Assembly: GCA_012729785.1 (NCBI GenBank)
Contig: JAAYCL010000044.1
Coordinates: 58,793-122,792 of the forward strand
Length of the DNA stretch: 64,000 nt
Direction of reading: 5' to 3'
Source of the DNA: Chlamydiota bacterium
GTDB taxonomy: Bacteria > Auribacterota > Tritonobacteria > UBA1439
Both the position numbers and the translations under genes were made by a program. Below, piece by piece: positions 52,511 to 61,582 of this stretch. The notes below the pieces were generated by a model that was not told the DNA's origin, did no database searches, and saw nothing but the letters and a program-made list of their open reading frames with translations. The first letter of the stretch is position 1. Each line of letters opens with the position of its first letter.

Positions 52511-53929
52511 ATGATGAACAGCGTGCGGGAAACGGATCTGGCGATCATCGGCGGCGGCATCAGCGGCCTGGGGGCGGCGCTCGCCGCAGCGGAGTCCGGC
52601 ATGACGAGCCTGCTCCTTGAGAAGGAGGAGCGGGTCGGCGGGCTGTGGGGATCGGAGTACCGGAACGGGTTCATCTTCGATCACGGCGTCCACGGCCTCT
52701 ACGCCGCGGGACCCGATATGGAGTCCGCCGTCGCCCGGATGAAGCTCATCGTGGGGGATATCTTCGTCGAGGCGGACAAGAAGACGGAGATCCTCTTCCG
52801 CGGCCGCCTGGTGCGCTACCCCCTCCAGCCCGGCCAGTTCTTCACCGCGTACGGCGTCGAGGGGCTGCTCTGGGCGTTGACGCTCGTTATCGCGCGCCTC
52901 CGCGTCACGGTCACCGGCGACGCCTGGATGCGGAGTTTCCGCGATTACGCCGTCGGGAACTTCGGTCCGCTCCTCTACCGGATATACTTCGAGCCGTATC
53001 TCAAGAAGGTCTGGGGGATCGACCCGGCGCATCTCGATCTCGAATCCGTGGCGCGGCGCGTCAAGCGAATACGCATCAGGACGTTCCTCCAGCAGCAGAT
53101 GCGGCACGCGCTCGGGATGAAGGGGCGGCAGACGTACGACGGACTCCAGCCGCTCCGCATCGTCTATCCGCGGCACGGCGCGCAGCGCGTGGTGGATGCG
53201 GTCCGGGAGCGCGCGGAGGGGCGGGGGGCGCGCATCGTGAGCGGCGCGGAGGTCGCCGGGCTGCGCCTGGAGGGGGATCGCTACCTCCTGACCGTCGCGC
53301 GGGGGGGGGCGGCGGGGGAGTACGTTGCGCGCTCCGTCGTCTCGACGTTGCCCATCCCGGACCTGCTGGGGCTCCTGTGCCCGCGGCCGGACACCGCGAT
53401 GGAGGAGACGATACGGTCGCTCCGCTACAGGGCGCTCCGCCTGCTGAACATCATGCTCGACTGCGAGCGGGTGTTCGAGGCGCAGTGGACCTACTTTCAG
53501 GGCGACGAATTCTCCTTCAGCCGCATCAACGAGTACAAGAATCTCTCCCCCGACTTCTGTCCCCCTGGGAAGACCAGCCTTTCCATCGAGTTCAACTGCT
53601 CCGTCGGCGACCGGCTCTGGTCCATGCAGGACGGCGAGCTGTTCGACCTGGCGATCCGCGAACTGGACCAGCCGGTCGGCGGGAGGACGGATGTCGGCGG
53701 GATCATCCGCGCGCGGCAGATGGGGTACTTCAGCGCGCGGTTCGCGCACGCCTATCCGCTGATGGAGACCGGGACGCCGGCGCACCTCGAGAGGGCGCGC
53801 GCGTTCCTGGCGCGCTTCCCGCGGCTGAGGTCCATCGGCAGGCAGGGGCAGTTCCGCTACATGAACGGAGACGAATGCTTCCGGGCGGCGGCCGATGCGG
53901 TGGCGGCGTTGAGAAACGAGGAGAATTGA
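52511..53929 (+). CDS. FAD-dependent oxidoreductase (protoporphyrinogen oxidase / UDP-galactopyranose mutase-like)
   Basis: A 472-residue flavoprotein. The dinucleotide motif is IIGGGISGLGAAL (12-24), followed by LLLEKEERVGGLWGS and FDHGVHGLY, the conserved loop of the amine-oxidase/UGM-like group. VSTLPIPDLL near 280 is another family landmark. It may oxidise or rearrange a sugar or lipid intermediate. Its stop codon overlaps the ATG of the aminotransferase gene. The 36.4 kb gene has the same general architecture, giving the window two members. Confidence 0.8.
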   Translation: MMNSVRETDLAIIGGGISGLGAALAAAESGMTSLLLEKEERVGGLWGSEYRNGFIFDHGVHGLYAAGPDMESAVARMKLIVGDIFVEADKKTEILFRGRLVRYPLQPGQFFTAYGVEGLLWALTLVIARLRVTVTGDAWMRSFRDYAVGNFGPLLYRIYFEPYLKKVWGIDPAHLDLESVARRVKRIRIRTFLQQQMRHALGMKGRQTYDGLQPLRIVYPRHGAQRVVDAVRERAEGRGARIVSGAEVAGLRLEGDRYLLTVARGGAAGEYVARSVVSTLPIPDLLGLLCPRPDTAMEETIRSLRYRALRLLNIMLDCERVFEAQWTYFQGDEFSFSRINEYKNLSPDFCPPGKTSLSIEFNCSVGDRLWSMQDGELFDLAIRELDQPVGGRTDVGGIIRARQMGYFSARFAHAYPLMETGTPAHLERARAFLARFPRLRSIGRQGQFRYMNGDECFRAAADAVAALRNEEN

Positions 53930-55050
53930 TGAAAGAACCGATCCAGTTGTTCCGCCCGGAGCTGGGCGCAGAGGAACTCGAGGCGGTCCGGCAGGTCTTC
54001 GAATCGAAATGGCTTGGACTCGGACCGAAAACGGCGGAGTTCGAGAAGGCGTTTGCGAGCTATATCGGCGCCGGGCACGTGGTCGGCACGAACTCCTGCA
54101 CGGCCGCGCTCGAACTGGCCGTGAAGCTGCTCGATCCGTCGCCGGGCGACGAGATTTTGGTGCCGGCGATCACGTTTGTCTCCACCGCGCACGTGGTGGT
54201 CTACAATCGATGCCGCCCGGTGTTCGTCGACGTCGATCCCGCGACGCTCAATATCTCCCCCGAGGATTTGCGCCGCAAGATCACCTCCAAGACCCGCGCC
54301 ATCGTCCTGGTCCACTACTCCGGCCGCCCCGCCGAAATGGACGCCATTCTCGAGATCGCGGGGGATATCCCGGTCATCGAGGATTGCGCGCACGCGACCG
54401 GCGCGTTCTACCGCGGGAGGCACGTCGGTTCGTTCGGGAGGTTCGGCTGCTTCAGCTTCCACGCGGTCAAGAACCTCACGATGGGGGAGGGCGGCGCGAT
54501 CACGATGGGCGATCTGGAGTCGGCGCAACGCGCCAAGAGATTGCGGTGGCTCGGCATTGACAAGGGAACCTGGGACCGCACGCCGGACAACAAGTCGTAC
54601 TGGTGGGAGTACAACGTGGACGAGATCGGCCTCAAGTGCCACCCGAACGACATCCTGGCTGCCATCGGCCTCGTTCAGCTCGGCAAACTGAAACGGATGA
54701 ACGACCGCCGCCGGGAGATCGTCGCGCGGTATCGCCGGGCCTTTGCCGACCTGCCGTGGCTTGAGATGCCCCCGGACGACGACGAGGTCCATCGCTCCGC
54801 GTGGCACATCTGCGCGATCCGCTGCCGCGGTGTCGACAGGGACAACCTGAGCGTCTACCTGAGGGAGAAACAGATCTTCACCGGGGTCCACTACAAGCCG
54901 ATACACCTGTACCGCTGTTACGGTTGGCAGCCCCCCCTGCCGGTGGCCGAAGCGGTCTTCCCGCGGCTCCTCTCGCTGCCGAACCACTCCGTGCTCACCG
55001 ACGCGGAGGTGGAGCGGATCATCGACGCGGTCGTGGCGTATCCCTGCTGA
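53929..55050 (+). CDS. DegT/DnrJ/EryC1/StrS family aminotransferase
   Basis: A 373-residue PLP enzyme of the sugar aminotransferase family, full length. PLP contacts are visible: GTNSCTAALELA near 53, IEDCAHATGA near 149 and the Schiff-base lysine in FSFHAVKNLTMGEGG near 180. The C-terminal HYKPIHLYRCY is typical. It would convert a keto nucleotide sugar to an amino sugar, which the upstream GNAT could acetylate. Start by ATG overlapping the previous stop. The 3' end overlaps the convergent mannosyltransferase gene by 32 bases. Confidence 0.9.
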   Translation: MKEPIQLFRPELGAEELEAVRQVFESKWLGLGPKTAEFEKAFASYIGAGHVVGTNSCTAALELAVKLLDPSPGDEILVPAITFVSTAHVVVYNRCRPVFVDVDPATLNISPEDLRRKITSKTRAIVLVHYSGRPAEMDAILEIAGDIPVIEDCAHATGAFYRGRHVGSFGRFGCFSFHAVKNLTMGEGGAITMGDLESAQRAKRLRWLGIDKGTWDRTPDNKSYWWEYNVDEIGLKCHPNDILAAIGLVQLGKLKRMNDRRREIVARYRRAFADLPWLEMPPDDDEVHRSAWHICAIRCRGVDRDNLSVYLREKQIFTGVHYKPIHLYRCYGWQPPLPVAEAVFPRLLSLPNHSVLTDAEVERIIDAVVAYPC

Positions 55051-55876
55051 ACGCGTTCAGGGGCGGAGAGCGCCACGCACGGGGCCGGCTCCTCGCGCCG
55101 GTGAGGGGGCCTACGGACGAACGCGAACGCCGGGGACGCGCGGCGGGGCAGAGCGCCGGATGCCCGAAGGGGTCAGACGGAAGAGAACCGGAGCTTCCAT
55201 ACCACAAGACCGCCTCGAGAAACACCCGCTTGCTCATCTTCGACTTCCCGCGCGTGCGATCGGCGAAGACGATAGGTATCTCGGCGATGCGGACCCCCTT
55301 CTCCCAGCTCCTGAACTTGGTCTCGATTTCGAACGAGTACCCTTCGGAGCGGATGCGCTCGGGCCGTATCGCCCGGATGACTTCGACGCAAAATCCATTG
55401 AACCCGCAGGTGGCGTCGTGGAGAGGCATTCCGGTGATCAGGCGCGTGTATAGGCTGCCGCCGCGGCTAAGCGCAAGCAGGTAGGGAGGCCAGTTCTCCA
55501 CCCCGCCCCCCGTGATGTAGCGTGTCCCCACCACCACGTCATGCGTCTCGAACTTTCCGAGGAACTCGGGCAGGTCGCGGGTATGGTGCGAGTAATCCGC
55601 GTCCATGGTGATGACCCGCGCATAGCCGCGCGCCAGGGCGTGCTGGAAACCCGCCACGTAGGCTGTTCCCAGGCCGAGCTTGCCGGGTCGGTGCAGCACG
55701 GAAACCTCCGGGTGCCGCGAGGCGAGGTCGTCCGCAATACGGCCGGTGCCGTCGGGAGAGTTGTCGTTGACGATGAGAATGTCGAGACCAAGGCCGAGGG
55801 AGAGGATCTCTTCGACGAGCGGGGGGATATCCTCCCGCTCGTTGTAGGTCCCCATGATCACAGGGGTTGTGTGCAT
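55019..55876 (-). CDS. Polyprenol monophosphomannose synthase (DPM1-like GT2)
   Basis: A 285-residue protein. Residues 1-235 are a complete DPM1-like GT2: GTYNEREDI near 9, NDNSPDGTG near 38, RPGKLGLGTAYVAGF near 68 and TMDADYSHH near 97, and KSKMSKRVFLEA near 220. The last ~50 residues are a Pro/Arg/Ser-rich tail with no family match that runs into the convergent aminotransferase gene. The ancestral stop has probably been lost. It likely charges polyprenyl phosphate with a sugar for the GT-C enzymes nearby. Confidence 0.86.
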   Translation of the reverse strand: MHTTPVIMGTYNEREDIPPLVEEILSLGLGLDILIVNDNSPDGTGRIADDLASRHPEVSVLHRPGKLGLGTAYVAGFQHALARGYARVITMDADYSHHTRDLPEFLGKFETHDVVVGTRYITGGGVENWPPYLLALSRGGSLYTRLITGMPLHDATCGFNGFCVEVIRAIRPERIRSEGYSFEIETKFRSWEKGVRIAEIPIVFADRTRGKSKMSKRVFLEAVLWYGSSGSLPSDPFGHPALCPAARPRRSRSSVGPLTGARSRPRAWRSPPLNAFSRDTPRPRR

Positions 55877-56124
55877 GCGCGTTCGCCCCGAGAGGTCGTG
55901 AGGTGTGCGGCTGCAGCGTACTTGAGCGTGGGGCGGGATGCAACATGACTCGCCGCGACCCTCGGGACGCCGGGGAGGCCGGACGAGACTGGCGGAGCCG
56001 TGGCACGCGGGGATGACGCGCGTTCCTCTACCGGGCTGCGCGATCCCGAACCACGCCGGAGGATGGAGGGAAGGGGAAAGGCTGCCCCTTGTCTACGCGG
56101 TCCGGGCCGCCCGGAGAGCGCTTT

Positions 56125-57567
56125 TCAAGGAGTGCGGCGGAGGGGCGTGCCTCGTGCACGGAGGGATTTGGAGAACGCGTAGGCGATTTTGATGTAATAC
56201 GCGAATTCCCTCATGCTGCGTATCCTGGCGATTCTGGACAGCACGTACCCCGGGGTATAGTAGAAATCGCGCATTATCTTGTTCTGCCAGGCGACAAGCT
56301 CTTCAGCCGAAAGGGCGTGCGTGCGCCAATTCGGGGTTTGACCGTAGATGACGTATTTGTTCCAGTCGGTTTCATTGACCAGCCCGCGTTCATTCATTAT
56401 CGTCCAAACTTCGGTGCCGGGATACGGCACGCAGAACAGGACGGCAAGTATGGTCGGCTTGATCCTCTTGATCAGATCGACCGTCGCGCGGATATCTTCA
56501 ACGGTCTCGTCGGGATGCACGCCTATGAGGAAATCTGCTTCGATATTCGTGATCCCGGCTTCGTGGGTTGCCTTCATCCCCTGTATGATCTGTTCAACCG
56601 TGATCCCTTTCTTGATCAGCTTTAATATCCTCGGGCTGCCCGATTCTATCCCGTACACAATCCCTTCACAGCCGCTTTTCTTCATATAGTGCAACATATC
56701 GGCATTGACGTTGTTGATGCGCGCGAGGCAGTTCCACGTCACGTGGTGTCTTTTGAAGATATCGCAGATCTTGTACACGCGGTCCGGGATGCTCGTGAAA
56801 TTGTCGTCTACGAGGGAGATATGCTCCGCCCCGTACTTCTTGACACATTCCTCTATTTCAGCTTCGACATACCCGATGCTATGAAATCTCAGGGCGTTGG
56901 TATGTAGGATCCTCGAGGCGCAAAAGATGCATTTCCCGGGACACCCGCGGGAAGTGAACATCTCGGAGATCCGCATGAAGCCCCTGGAGAACCCGCGCTG
57001 CGTATGTCCACGGTTATACAAATCCTGTTTCAGCAAGTCGCGCGCCGGGAAGGGTATCTGATCGATATCGGTGATGAGCGGCTCGAGATCGTTTTTTATG
57101 ATTTCTCCGTGTTTCCGGTACACGATCGATTTCAAATCCGATATATCCGCGCCCGCATCAATTACCCCGCAGAGTTCGGCGAACGGTCTCTCTCCCTCGC
57201 CGATGATCCCGATATCAAAGCAGTCGAACTCCCTCATCGTGCCTTCGGGGAGAGTGGAAACGTGGATGCCGCCGATGACGGTCCGGATTTCTGGGTACGC
57301 CCGTTTGATGATTGACGCAAGCGCCGCGCACTGCTTGATCGTGGGCGTGAATCCGCTGAATCCCGCGACCTCGATGCGGTTGTCTTTCAGGCGCGTCAGG
57401 AACTCGCGTTCGTTGAACGTCTCGGCGCTGTAATCCCAGATCTGGACAGTGCACTGCGGCTTCGCGGCCCTCAAGTAGGCGGCGACGTAGCACGCATTCA
57501 GTGGCTGCTGCACGCCCAGATAGTCAACCCTGTTCAATGGGGGGGGTATGATGATGGCGACATTCAT
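56125..57567 (-). CDS. B12-binding domain radical SAM protein
   Basis: A 480-residue class B radical SAM enzyme. The cobalamin domain has GGIHVS near 99 and IIGEGE near 121. The cluster cysteines are C209, C213 and C216 (CPGKCIFC), and the core shows VYGIESGS near 305. The tail has FYYTPGYVLSRI, the shared FYxRPxY type. Base composition is visibly less GC-rich than most of the window, with more A/T-ending codons, as for the genes at 59.8-62.4 kb; recent acquisition is possible. The start is ATG at the first strand (NVAIIIPPP). Confidence 0.88.
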   Translation of the reverse strand: MNVAIIIPPPLNRVDYLGVQQPLNACYVAAYLRAAKPQCTVQIWDYSAETFNEREFLTRLKDNRIEVAGFSGFTPTIKQCAALASIIKRAYPEIRTVIGGIHVSTLPEGTMREFDCFDIGIIGEGERPFAELCGVIDAGADISDLKSIVYRKHGEIIKNDLEPLITDIDQIPFPARDLLKQDLYNRGHTQRGFSRGFMRISEMFTSRGCPGKCIFCASRILHTNALRFHSIGYVEAEIEECVKKYGAEHISLVDDNFTSIPDRVYKICDIFKRHHVTWNCLARINNVNADMLHYMKKSGCEGIVYGIESGSPRILKLIKKGITVEQIIQGMKATHEAGITNIEADFLIGVHPDETVEDIRATVDLIKRIKPTILAVLFCVPYPGTEVWTIMNERGLVNETDWNKYVIYGQTPNWRTHALSAEELVAWQNKIMRDFYYTPGYVLSRIARIRSMREFAYYIKIAYAFSKSLRARGTPLRRTP

Positions 57568-57661
57568 GGACTGTCTGCACTTCTCCCAGCCGGGCAATCG
57601 TCTGATGGACGCCTATGGATGTTGCCGCATGAACGCGATCGCGCGCCGATGGCGTACGGTA

Positions 57662-57690
57662 TTGTCCCCTTGCGTCCCTTGGTATATAAT
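57662..57690 (+). promoter_or_regulatory. Putative sigma70-type promoter
   Basis: TTGTCC (57662-57667), a 17-base spacer and a perfect TATAAT (57685-57690), 57 bases before the ATG of the GT87-like gene. This is the strongest promoter match in the window. Confidence 0.72.
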
Positions 57691-57746
57691 CCGTCATCGC
57701 CGAAGGGAAGAACTCAGCGCGTGCTCTTCCCTCCGAGGGGGAAGTT

Positions 57747-59129
57747 ATGGAACAGGGAAAGTATACCTATTCGACCTTCGCCTGTATATTCGTTATTTTA
57801 ATCGCCCTGCTTAACTTCGGACGCGTCATCGTGCCGGACTATGGAGCCCATAGCTACCGGCCCGGCCTCGTCTTCCCCCCGGATAACATCATCGGCGCGG
57901 ATTTCCAGAGCTATAACTACATGGCATTGCGCGTCCGCTACGGCATGCCCCTCTATGAGGAATTGGATCGCAGCGATCCGCGCCAATCGGCGCTCGATGC
58001 GCACTACCGGGTGCTGCTCGGCCCGCTCCCCGATGCACTCAAGGACTGGATGGTCAGGGTACAGGCGCTCCCCTGGAACCACCCCCCCGTTTCCGCGCGC
58101 CTCTTCGTCCCGTTCACCTTCCTGCTCCATCCCTGGGCGTACAGGGTGTATCTCGGCCTCCTCATCGCCGCGCTTTTCCTGGCCCTGGCGCTTCTCAGCG
58201 GATATGCACGACACAGGGCGCACTATTGGGCGATCTGCTCCGCGCTGGTCGCGTTCTCGTATCCGTTGCGGTTCGAGCTTGAAAGGGGGGCCAGCGAGGC
58301 GCTTGTCCTTCTCCTGGTGACGTCTGCCTTCGTCGTATGGCGGGGCGGGCGGCACGCGGTGGCGGCGGGGGCGCTCATTGCCCTTGCGGCGCATGTGAAG
58401 ATGTATCCCCTTATCTTCCTCTACTACTTCATCCTGAAGAAGGAATGGCGTGCGTGTCTGTCGATCATCGTCACCGCGCTCATCCTCATTGTGGCGAGCG
58501 CCCTGGTTTCACGAGAGGGAACGGCCGCGGGGTTCGCCCAGTACTGGAAGCTATACCGCTTCGTGAAGGATGTCTACATCCCCGGGGACACGTGGGTGTT
58601 CGCGGGGAATCATTCCACGTACAGTTTCATGAGCTATCTGCTTCAGAAGCGCGCCCTCCCGACGGCGTTTCTGCTCCGCCTCTCGGGCATCGTCAATTGC
58701 GCGCTCCTCGCGTGCGTTTCGTTTTCGATCGTCGCACGGAAGGCGCGCGACACGCTCTCCTATCTCGCGGATTTCTGTCTTGTGATGATAGTGATGACCG
58801 TCACCCCCCCGGCCGCCAACGACTATTCGCTCGTGATGTTCTACTTTGTGTTCGCCTCGTGCATCGTCATGTTTGAGAACCTCGATTTTCAGTTTCTTCG
58901 GACGAGGGCGCTCTTTTTGGCTTTCAGCATGAGCGCCGCACTGATCTTTCTGTCCACCCTGCAGTTTCCGATCATCTTGGGCCCCTCCGGCGGCTATATG
59001 CCCAAGCTCTGGCTCTTGAGCAACAAATGGCCCCTGGTGATAATTCTCGGGGGTACCATCTGGCTTGTGCGGGGGGAACTCTTGCGCCGTCCCGGCGCTT
59101 CCGTGACCTCCGGACGGGTCCTGACATGA
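57747..59129 (+). CDS. Glycosyltransferase family 87-like (DUF2029) membrane protein
   Basis: A 460-residue integral membrane protein with about ten helices. GADFQSYNYMALRVRYGMPLY in the first loop carries the conserved Asp of GT87 (PimE-type) polyprenyl-phosphate-mannose-dependent transferases, followed by the NHPPVSARL motif. GNHSTYSFMSYL near 285 is another family feature. These enzymes add a hexose outside the membrane. GGGGGAAG precedes the ATG closely and a consensus promoter lies upstream. It is the first gene of the last plus-strand group. Confidence 0.82.
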   Translation: MEQGKYTYSTFACIFVILIALLNFGRVIVPDYGAHSYRPGLVFPPDNIIGADFQSYNYMALRVRYGMPLYEELDRSDPRQSALDAHYRVLLGPLPDALKDWMVRVQALPWNHPPVSARLFVPFTFLLHPWAYRVYLGLLIAALFLALALLSGYARHRAHYWAICSALVAFSYPLRFELERGASEALVLLLVTSAFVVWRGGRHAVAAGALIALAAHVKMYPLIFLYYFILKKEWRACLSIIVTALILIVASALVSREGTAAGFAQYWKLYRFVKDVYIPGDTWVFAGNHSTYSFMSYLLQKRALPTAFLLRLSGIVNCALLACVSFSIVARKARDTLSYLADFCLVMIVMTVTPPAANDYSLVMFYFVFASCIVMFENLDFQFLRTRALFLAFSMSAALIFLSTLQFPIILGPSGGYMPKLWLLSNKWPLVIILGGTIWLVRGELLRRPGASVTSGRVLT

Positions 59130-59241
59130 GAAGTGCCGCCCAAGGCACCGGGGCGCCGTTCGGAACGCACGCGGAGCCGTGGTCGGGCCGTCATCGACCG
59201 AACCGCAAGAAGGGCTTCGCCGTCCCCATCAAGTGTCGTCT

Positions 59242-60054
59242 ATGACGAACATCACCGAGCGGCGAAAGAGCGAGGAGCTCTTCTTCGACCACTACGCGGG
59301 CGAGGTCGGTATCGAAGAGCTGGCGAGACTACCCCTCTTCAGCCGGTGGGCCTTCGAGAACCTGTACGCGGCGGAGGTGATGGGGGATCTCAAGGGGCGC
59401 CGCGTCCTCGATCTTGGCTGCGGCTGGGGAGAGGATGCGGTATGGTTCGCGGAGCAGGGGGCGTGCACGGTCGGGGTAGATGTATCCCCCCAGATGCTTT
59501 TTCTCGCGAGGGAACTTGCCTCCCGCAGAGGAGTGGGAGGGCAGGTATCGTTTGTAAGGGCTGCCGCTGAATCCCTCCCCTTTGGCAACGAGAGCTTTAG
59601 CGCGGTATTCGGCCGGGGGACGCTCCACCACGTCGATCTTTCAGGGACTCTCGGTGAGGTGTATCGCATATTGAAGCCCGGCGGGATTGCCGTATTTTCC
59701 GAGCCGCTGGCGGATAACCCGATCCTCAGCGTATACCGTAACTTAAACCGGTCCATACGCACCCCGATGGAAAAGCCTATTCGCTATCGCGATCTTGCGC
59801 GTATTAGCGCCGCCTTCGACTCGTTCGATCACATGGAGTTCAAGCTTGTTACCATGGTGGTGCTTGCGTGGTACTATATGAAATCGAAGTTATCGGGCTC
59901 ATTTCACACGGGATGGTTCCGTGACCTTGATTACGGTTTTGCGTGCAGGAGAAGCTACTCTTGCGTGCAGAAAATGGATAGCGTGATTCTTCGTCTTTTT
60001 CCGTGCCTTGGGCGCTGGTGCTGGCTGACCGTAATGGTCGGCCGGAAACGGTGA
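59242..60054 (+). CDS. Class I SAM-dependent methyltransferase
   Basis: A 270-residue methyltransferase. VLDLGCGWGEDAVWF near 51 is SAM-binding motif I, VGVDVSP near 75 motif II, and FGRGTLHHVD near 121 the post-motif region. KPGGIAVFSEPL near 143 is motif III. It belongs to the methyltransferase-11 group that acts on lipids, quinones and small molecules. No clear ribosome site; upstream in-frame codons give a tail without homology, so the ATG at the start of MTNITERRK is used. The 3' half is less GC-rich. Confidence 0.84.
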   Translation: MTNITERRKSEELFFDHYAGEVGIEELARLPLFSRWAFENLYAAEVMGDLKGRRVLDLGCGWGEDAVWFAEQGACTVGVDVSPQMLFLARELASRRGVGGQVSFVRAAAESLPFGNESFSAVFGRGTLHHVDLSGTLGEVYRILKPGGIAVFSEPLADNPILSVYRNLNRSIRTPMEKPIRYRDLARISAAFDSFDHMEFKLVTMVVLAWYYMKSKLSGSFHTGWFRDLDYGFACRRSYSCVQKMDSVILRLFPCLGRWCWLTVMVGRKR

Positions 60055-60122
60055 CCGGCCGGAGTACTAGGCGACAATCCCGGTCCATCGGCGGTTCATA
60101 ACCTGCTCGGGAGCGATTGGGC

Positions 60123-61523
60123 GTGAAGATACTTCTAGTTGTCCCCGTGCGAGAAGAGAAGATCGCGTACTATGTCACCCCTCCCCTCGGGCTCGGCTAT
60201 CTCGCCACATCCCTTCGTCGTGCGGGGCACGAGGTTGACATTCTGGACTGCATCAGGCTCCGGCTTGACTTTTCGGGTTTCAAGGAGGCGGTAAGATCTC
60301 GACAGCCGGACCTCGTGGGTTTCCAAACGTTCTCGTCGGATATGATATCTGTGCGCAGAAGCGCCGAGATCGTCAAGGGCCTGCGTCCGGACATAGTCAC
60401 GGTCGTGGGGGGCCCTCATCCCTCGGGCGATCCCGCGGGCACGATGGGCTTTCTCCCTCACGTTGATTATGCGTTTCATGGGGAAGGGGAGGTCGGCCTG
60501 CCGGTTTTCGTGAACTACCTCGAGGGTCGCGGGAAAGCGATCGGCCTGCCGGAGAACGCTATCCCCGGCCTGATCTGGCGGCGGGACTCCCGGGTGGAGC
60601 GCAACCCGCCCGCCTTTATTGAGGATTTGGATTCCCTCGGCATGCCGTCGTGGGACATTCTCCGACCGCAGGATTATCCCCCCGCGCCCCACAGCGTTAT
60701 CTACAAAAGCTATCCCATTGCCCCCGTCATGATCACAAGGGGATGCCCATTCCCATGTACATTCTGCGCCGCACACACCATCAATGGGAGGAAGATGCGC
60801 CGTCGCAGTGTCCCGCGCGTCCTTGATGAGATCGAACTCCTCCATACGGCCCACGGAGTCAACGAAATTCAGATCATCGATGACAACTTCACCATTGACA
60901 GGGAGTATGTGCATCGTTTTTGCAGCGGCCTCATCGAAAGGCGGCTGACGGTGGACTGGTGTTGCCCCAATGGCGTCAGGTTGGATACCTTGGATGAGGA
61001 GTTGCTGCGCGACATGAAAAGGGCGGGCGCGTATCGCATCGCCGTCGGCATCGAGTCCGGATCCCAGAGGATCCTGGACCATATGAAGAAGCAGCAGAAA
61101 AAGGAGATGGTGAGGGAAAAGGTCGCGCTCATACGCAAGGTCGGCCTGAGGCCCCATGGGTTCTTCATCCTCGGCTATCCCGAGGAAACAGTGAACGATA
61201 TCAGGCAAACGATAGCCTTTGCGTGTGAGCTGGATCTGGAAACAGCAGGATTCAGCCTTTTCTTGCCCTTGGTGGGAACCGAGACATATAATGTCCTTGC
61301 ATCGCAGGGCCGCATCATGTCCGACACGTGGGGAGACTTTATCACTTCGAGAGTGGTGTACGCCCCCGAGGGTATTACACCGGGGCAATTGAAACGGTTG
61401 CAGCGCACGGCATTTTTTCGGTTCTATTTGAGACCGAAATATCTCGTGAGATTTGCGAGGAGCATCAGCTCCGTACAGAATCTCAAGTACCTCGCCAAGA
61501 GGGCATTGTCATACCTGTTCTGA
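60123..61523 (+). CDS. B12-binding domain radical SAM protein
   Basis: A 466-residue class B radical SAM enzyme. GGPHPS near 96 and HGEGE near 119 mark the cobalamin domain, C208, C212 and C215 (CPFPCTFC) the cluster site, and IESGS near 307 the core. The tail is FYLRPKYLVRFAR, the shared type. GTG 60123 is preferred: GGGAG lies ten bases upstream and the next residues form the first strand; an in-frame TTG is six bases earlier. Base composition is lower in GC than the radical SAM genes at 28-36 kb. Confidence 0.88.
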   Translation: MKILLVVPVREEKIAYYVTPPLGLGYLATSLRRAGHEVDILDCIRLRLDFSGFKEAVRSRQPDLVGFQTFSSDMISVRRSAEIVKGLRPDIVTVVGGPHPSGDPAGTMGFLPHVDYAFHGEGEVGLPVFVNYLEGRGKAIGLPENAIPGLIWRRDSRVERNPPAFIEDLDSLGMPSWDILRPQDYPPAPHSVIYKSYPIAPVMITRGCPFPCTFCAAHTINGRKMRRRSVPRVLDEIELLHTAHGVNEIQIIDDNFTIDREYVHRFCSGLIERRLTVDWCCPNGVRLDTLDEELLRDMKRAGAYRIAVGIESGSQRILDHMKKQQKKEMVREKVALIRKVGLRPHGFFILGYPEETVNDIRQTIAFACELDLETAGFSLFLPLVGTETYNVLASQGRIMSDTWGDFITSRVVYAPEGITPGQLKRLQRTAFFRFYLRPKYLVRFARSISSVQNLKYLAKRALSYLF

Positions 61524-61582
61524 CGCAGGGGGATGACGGGGGCAGCGCCCCGTGCGGCGGGGAAACACTAATCGGCGGCGTT

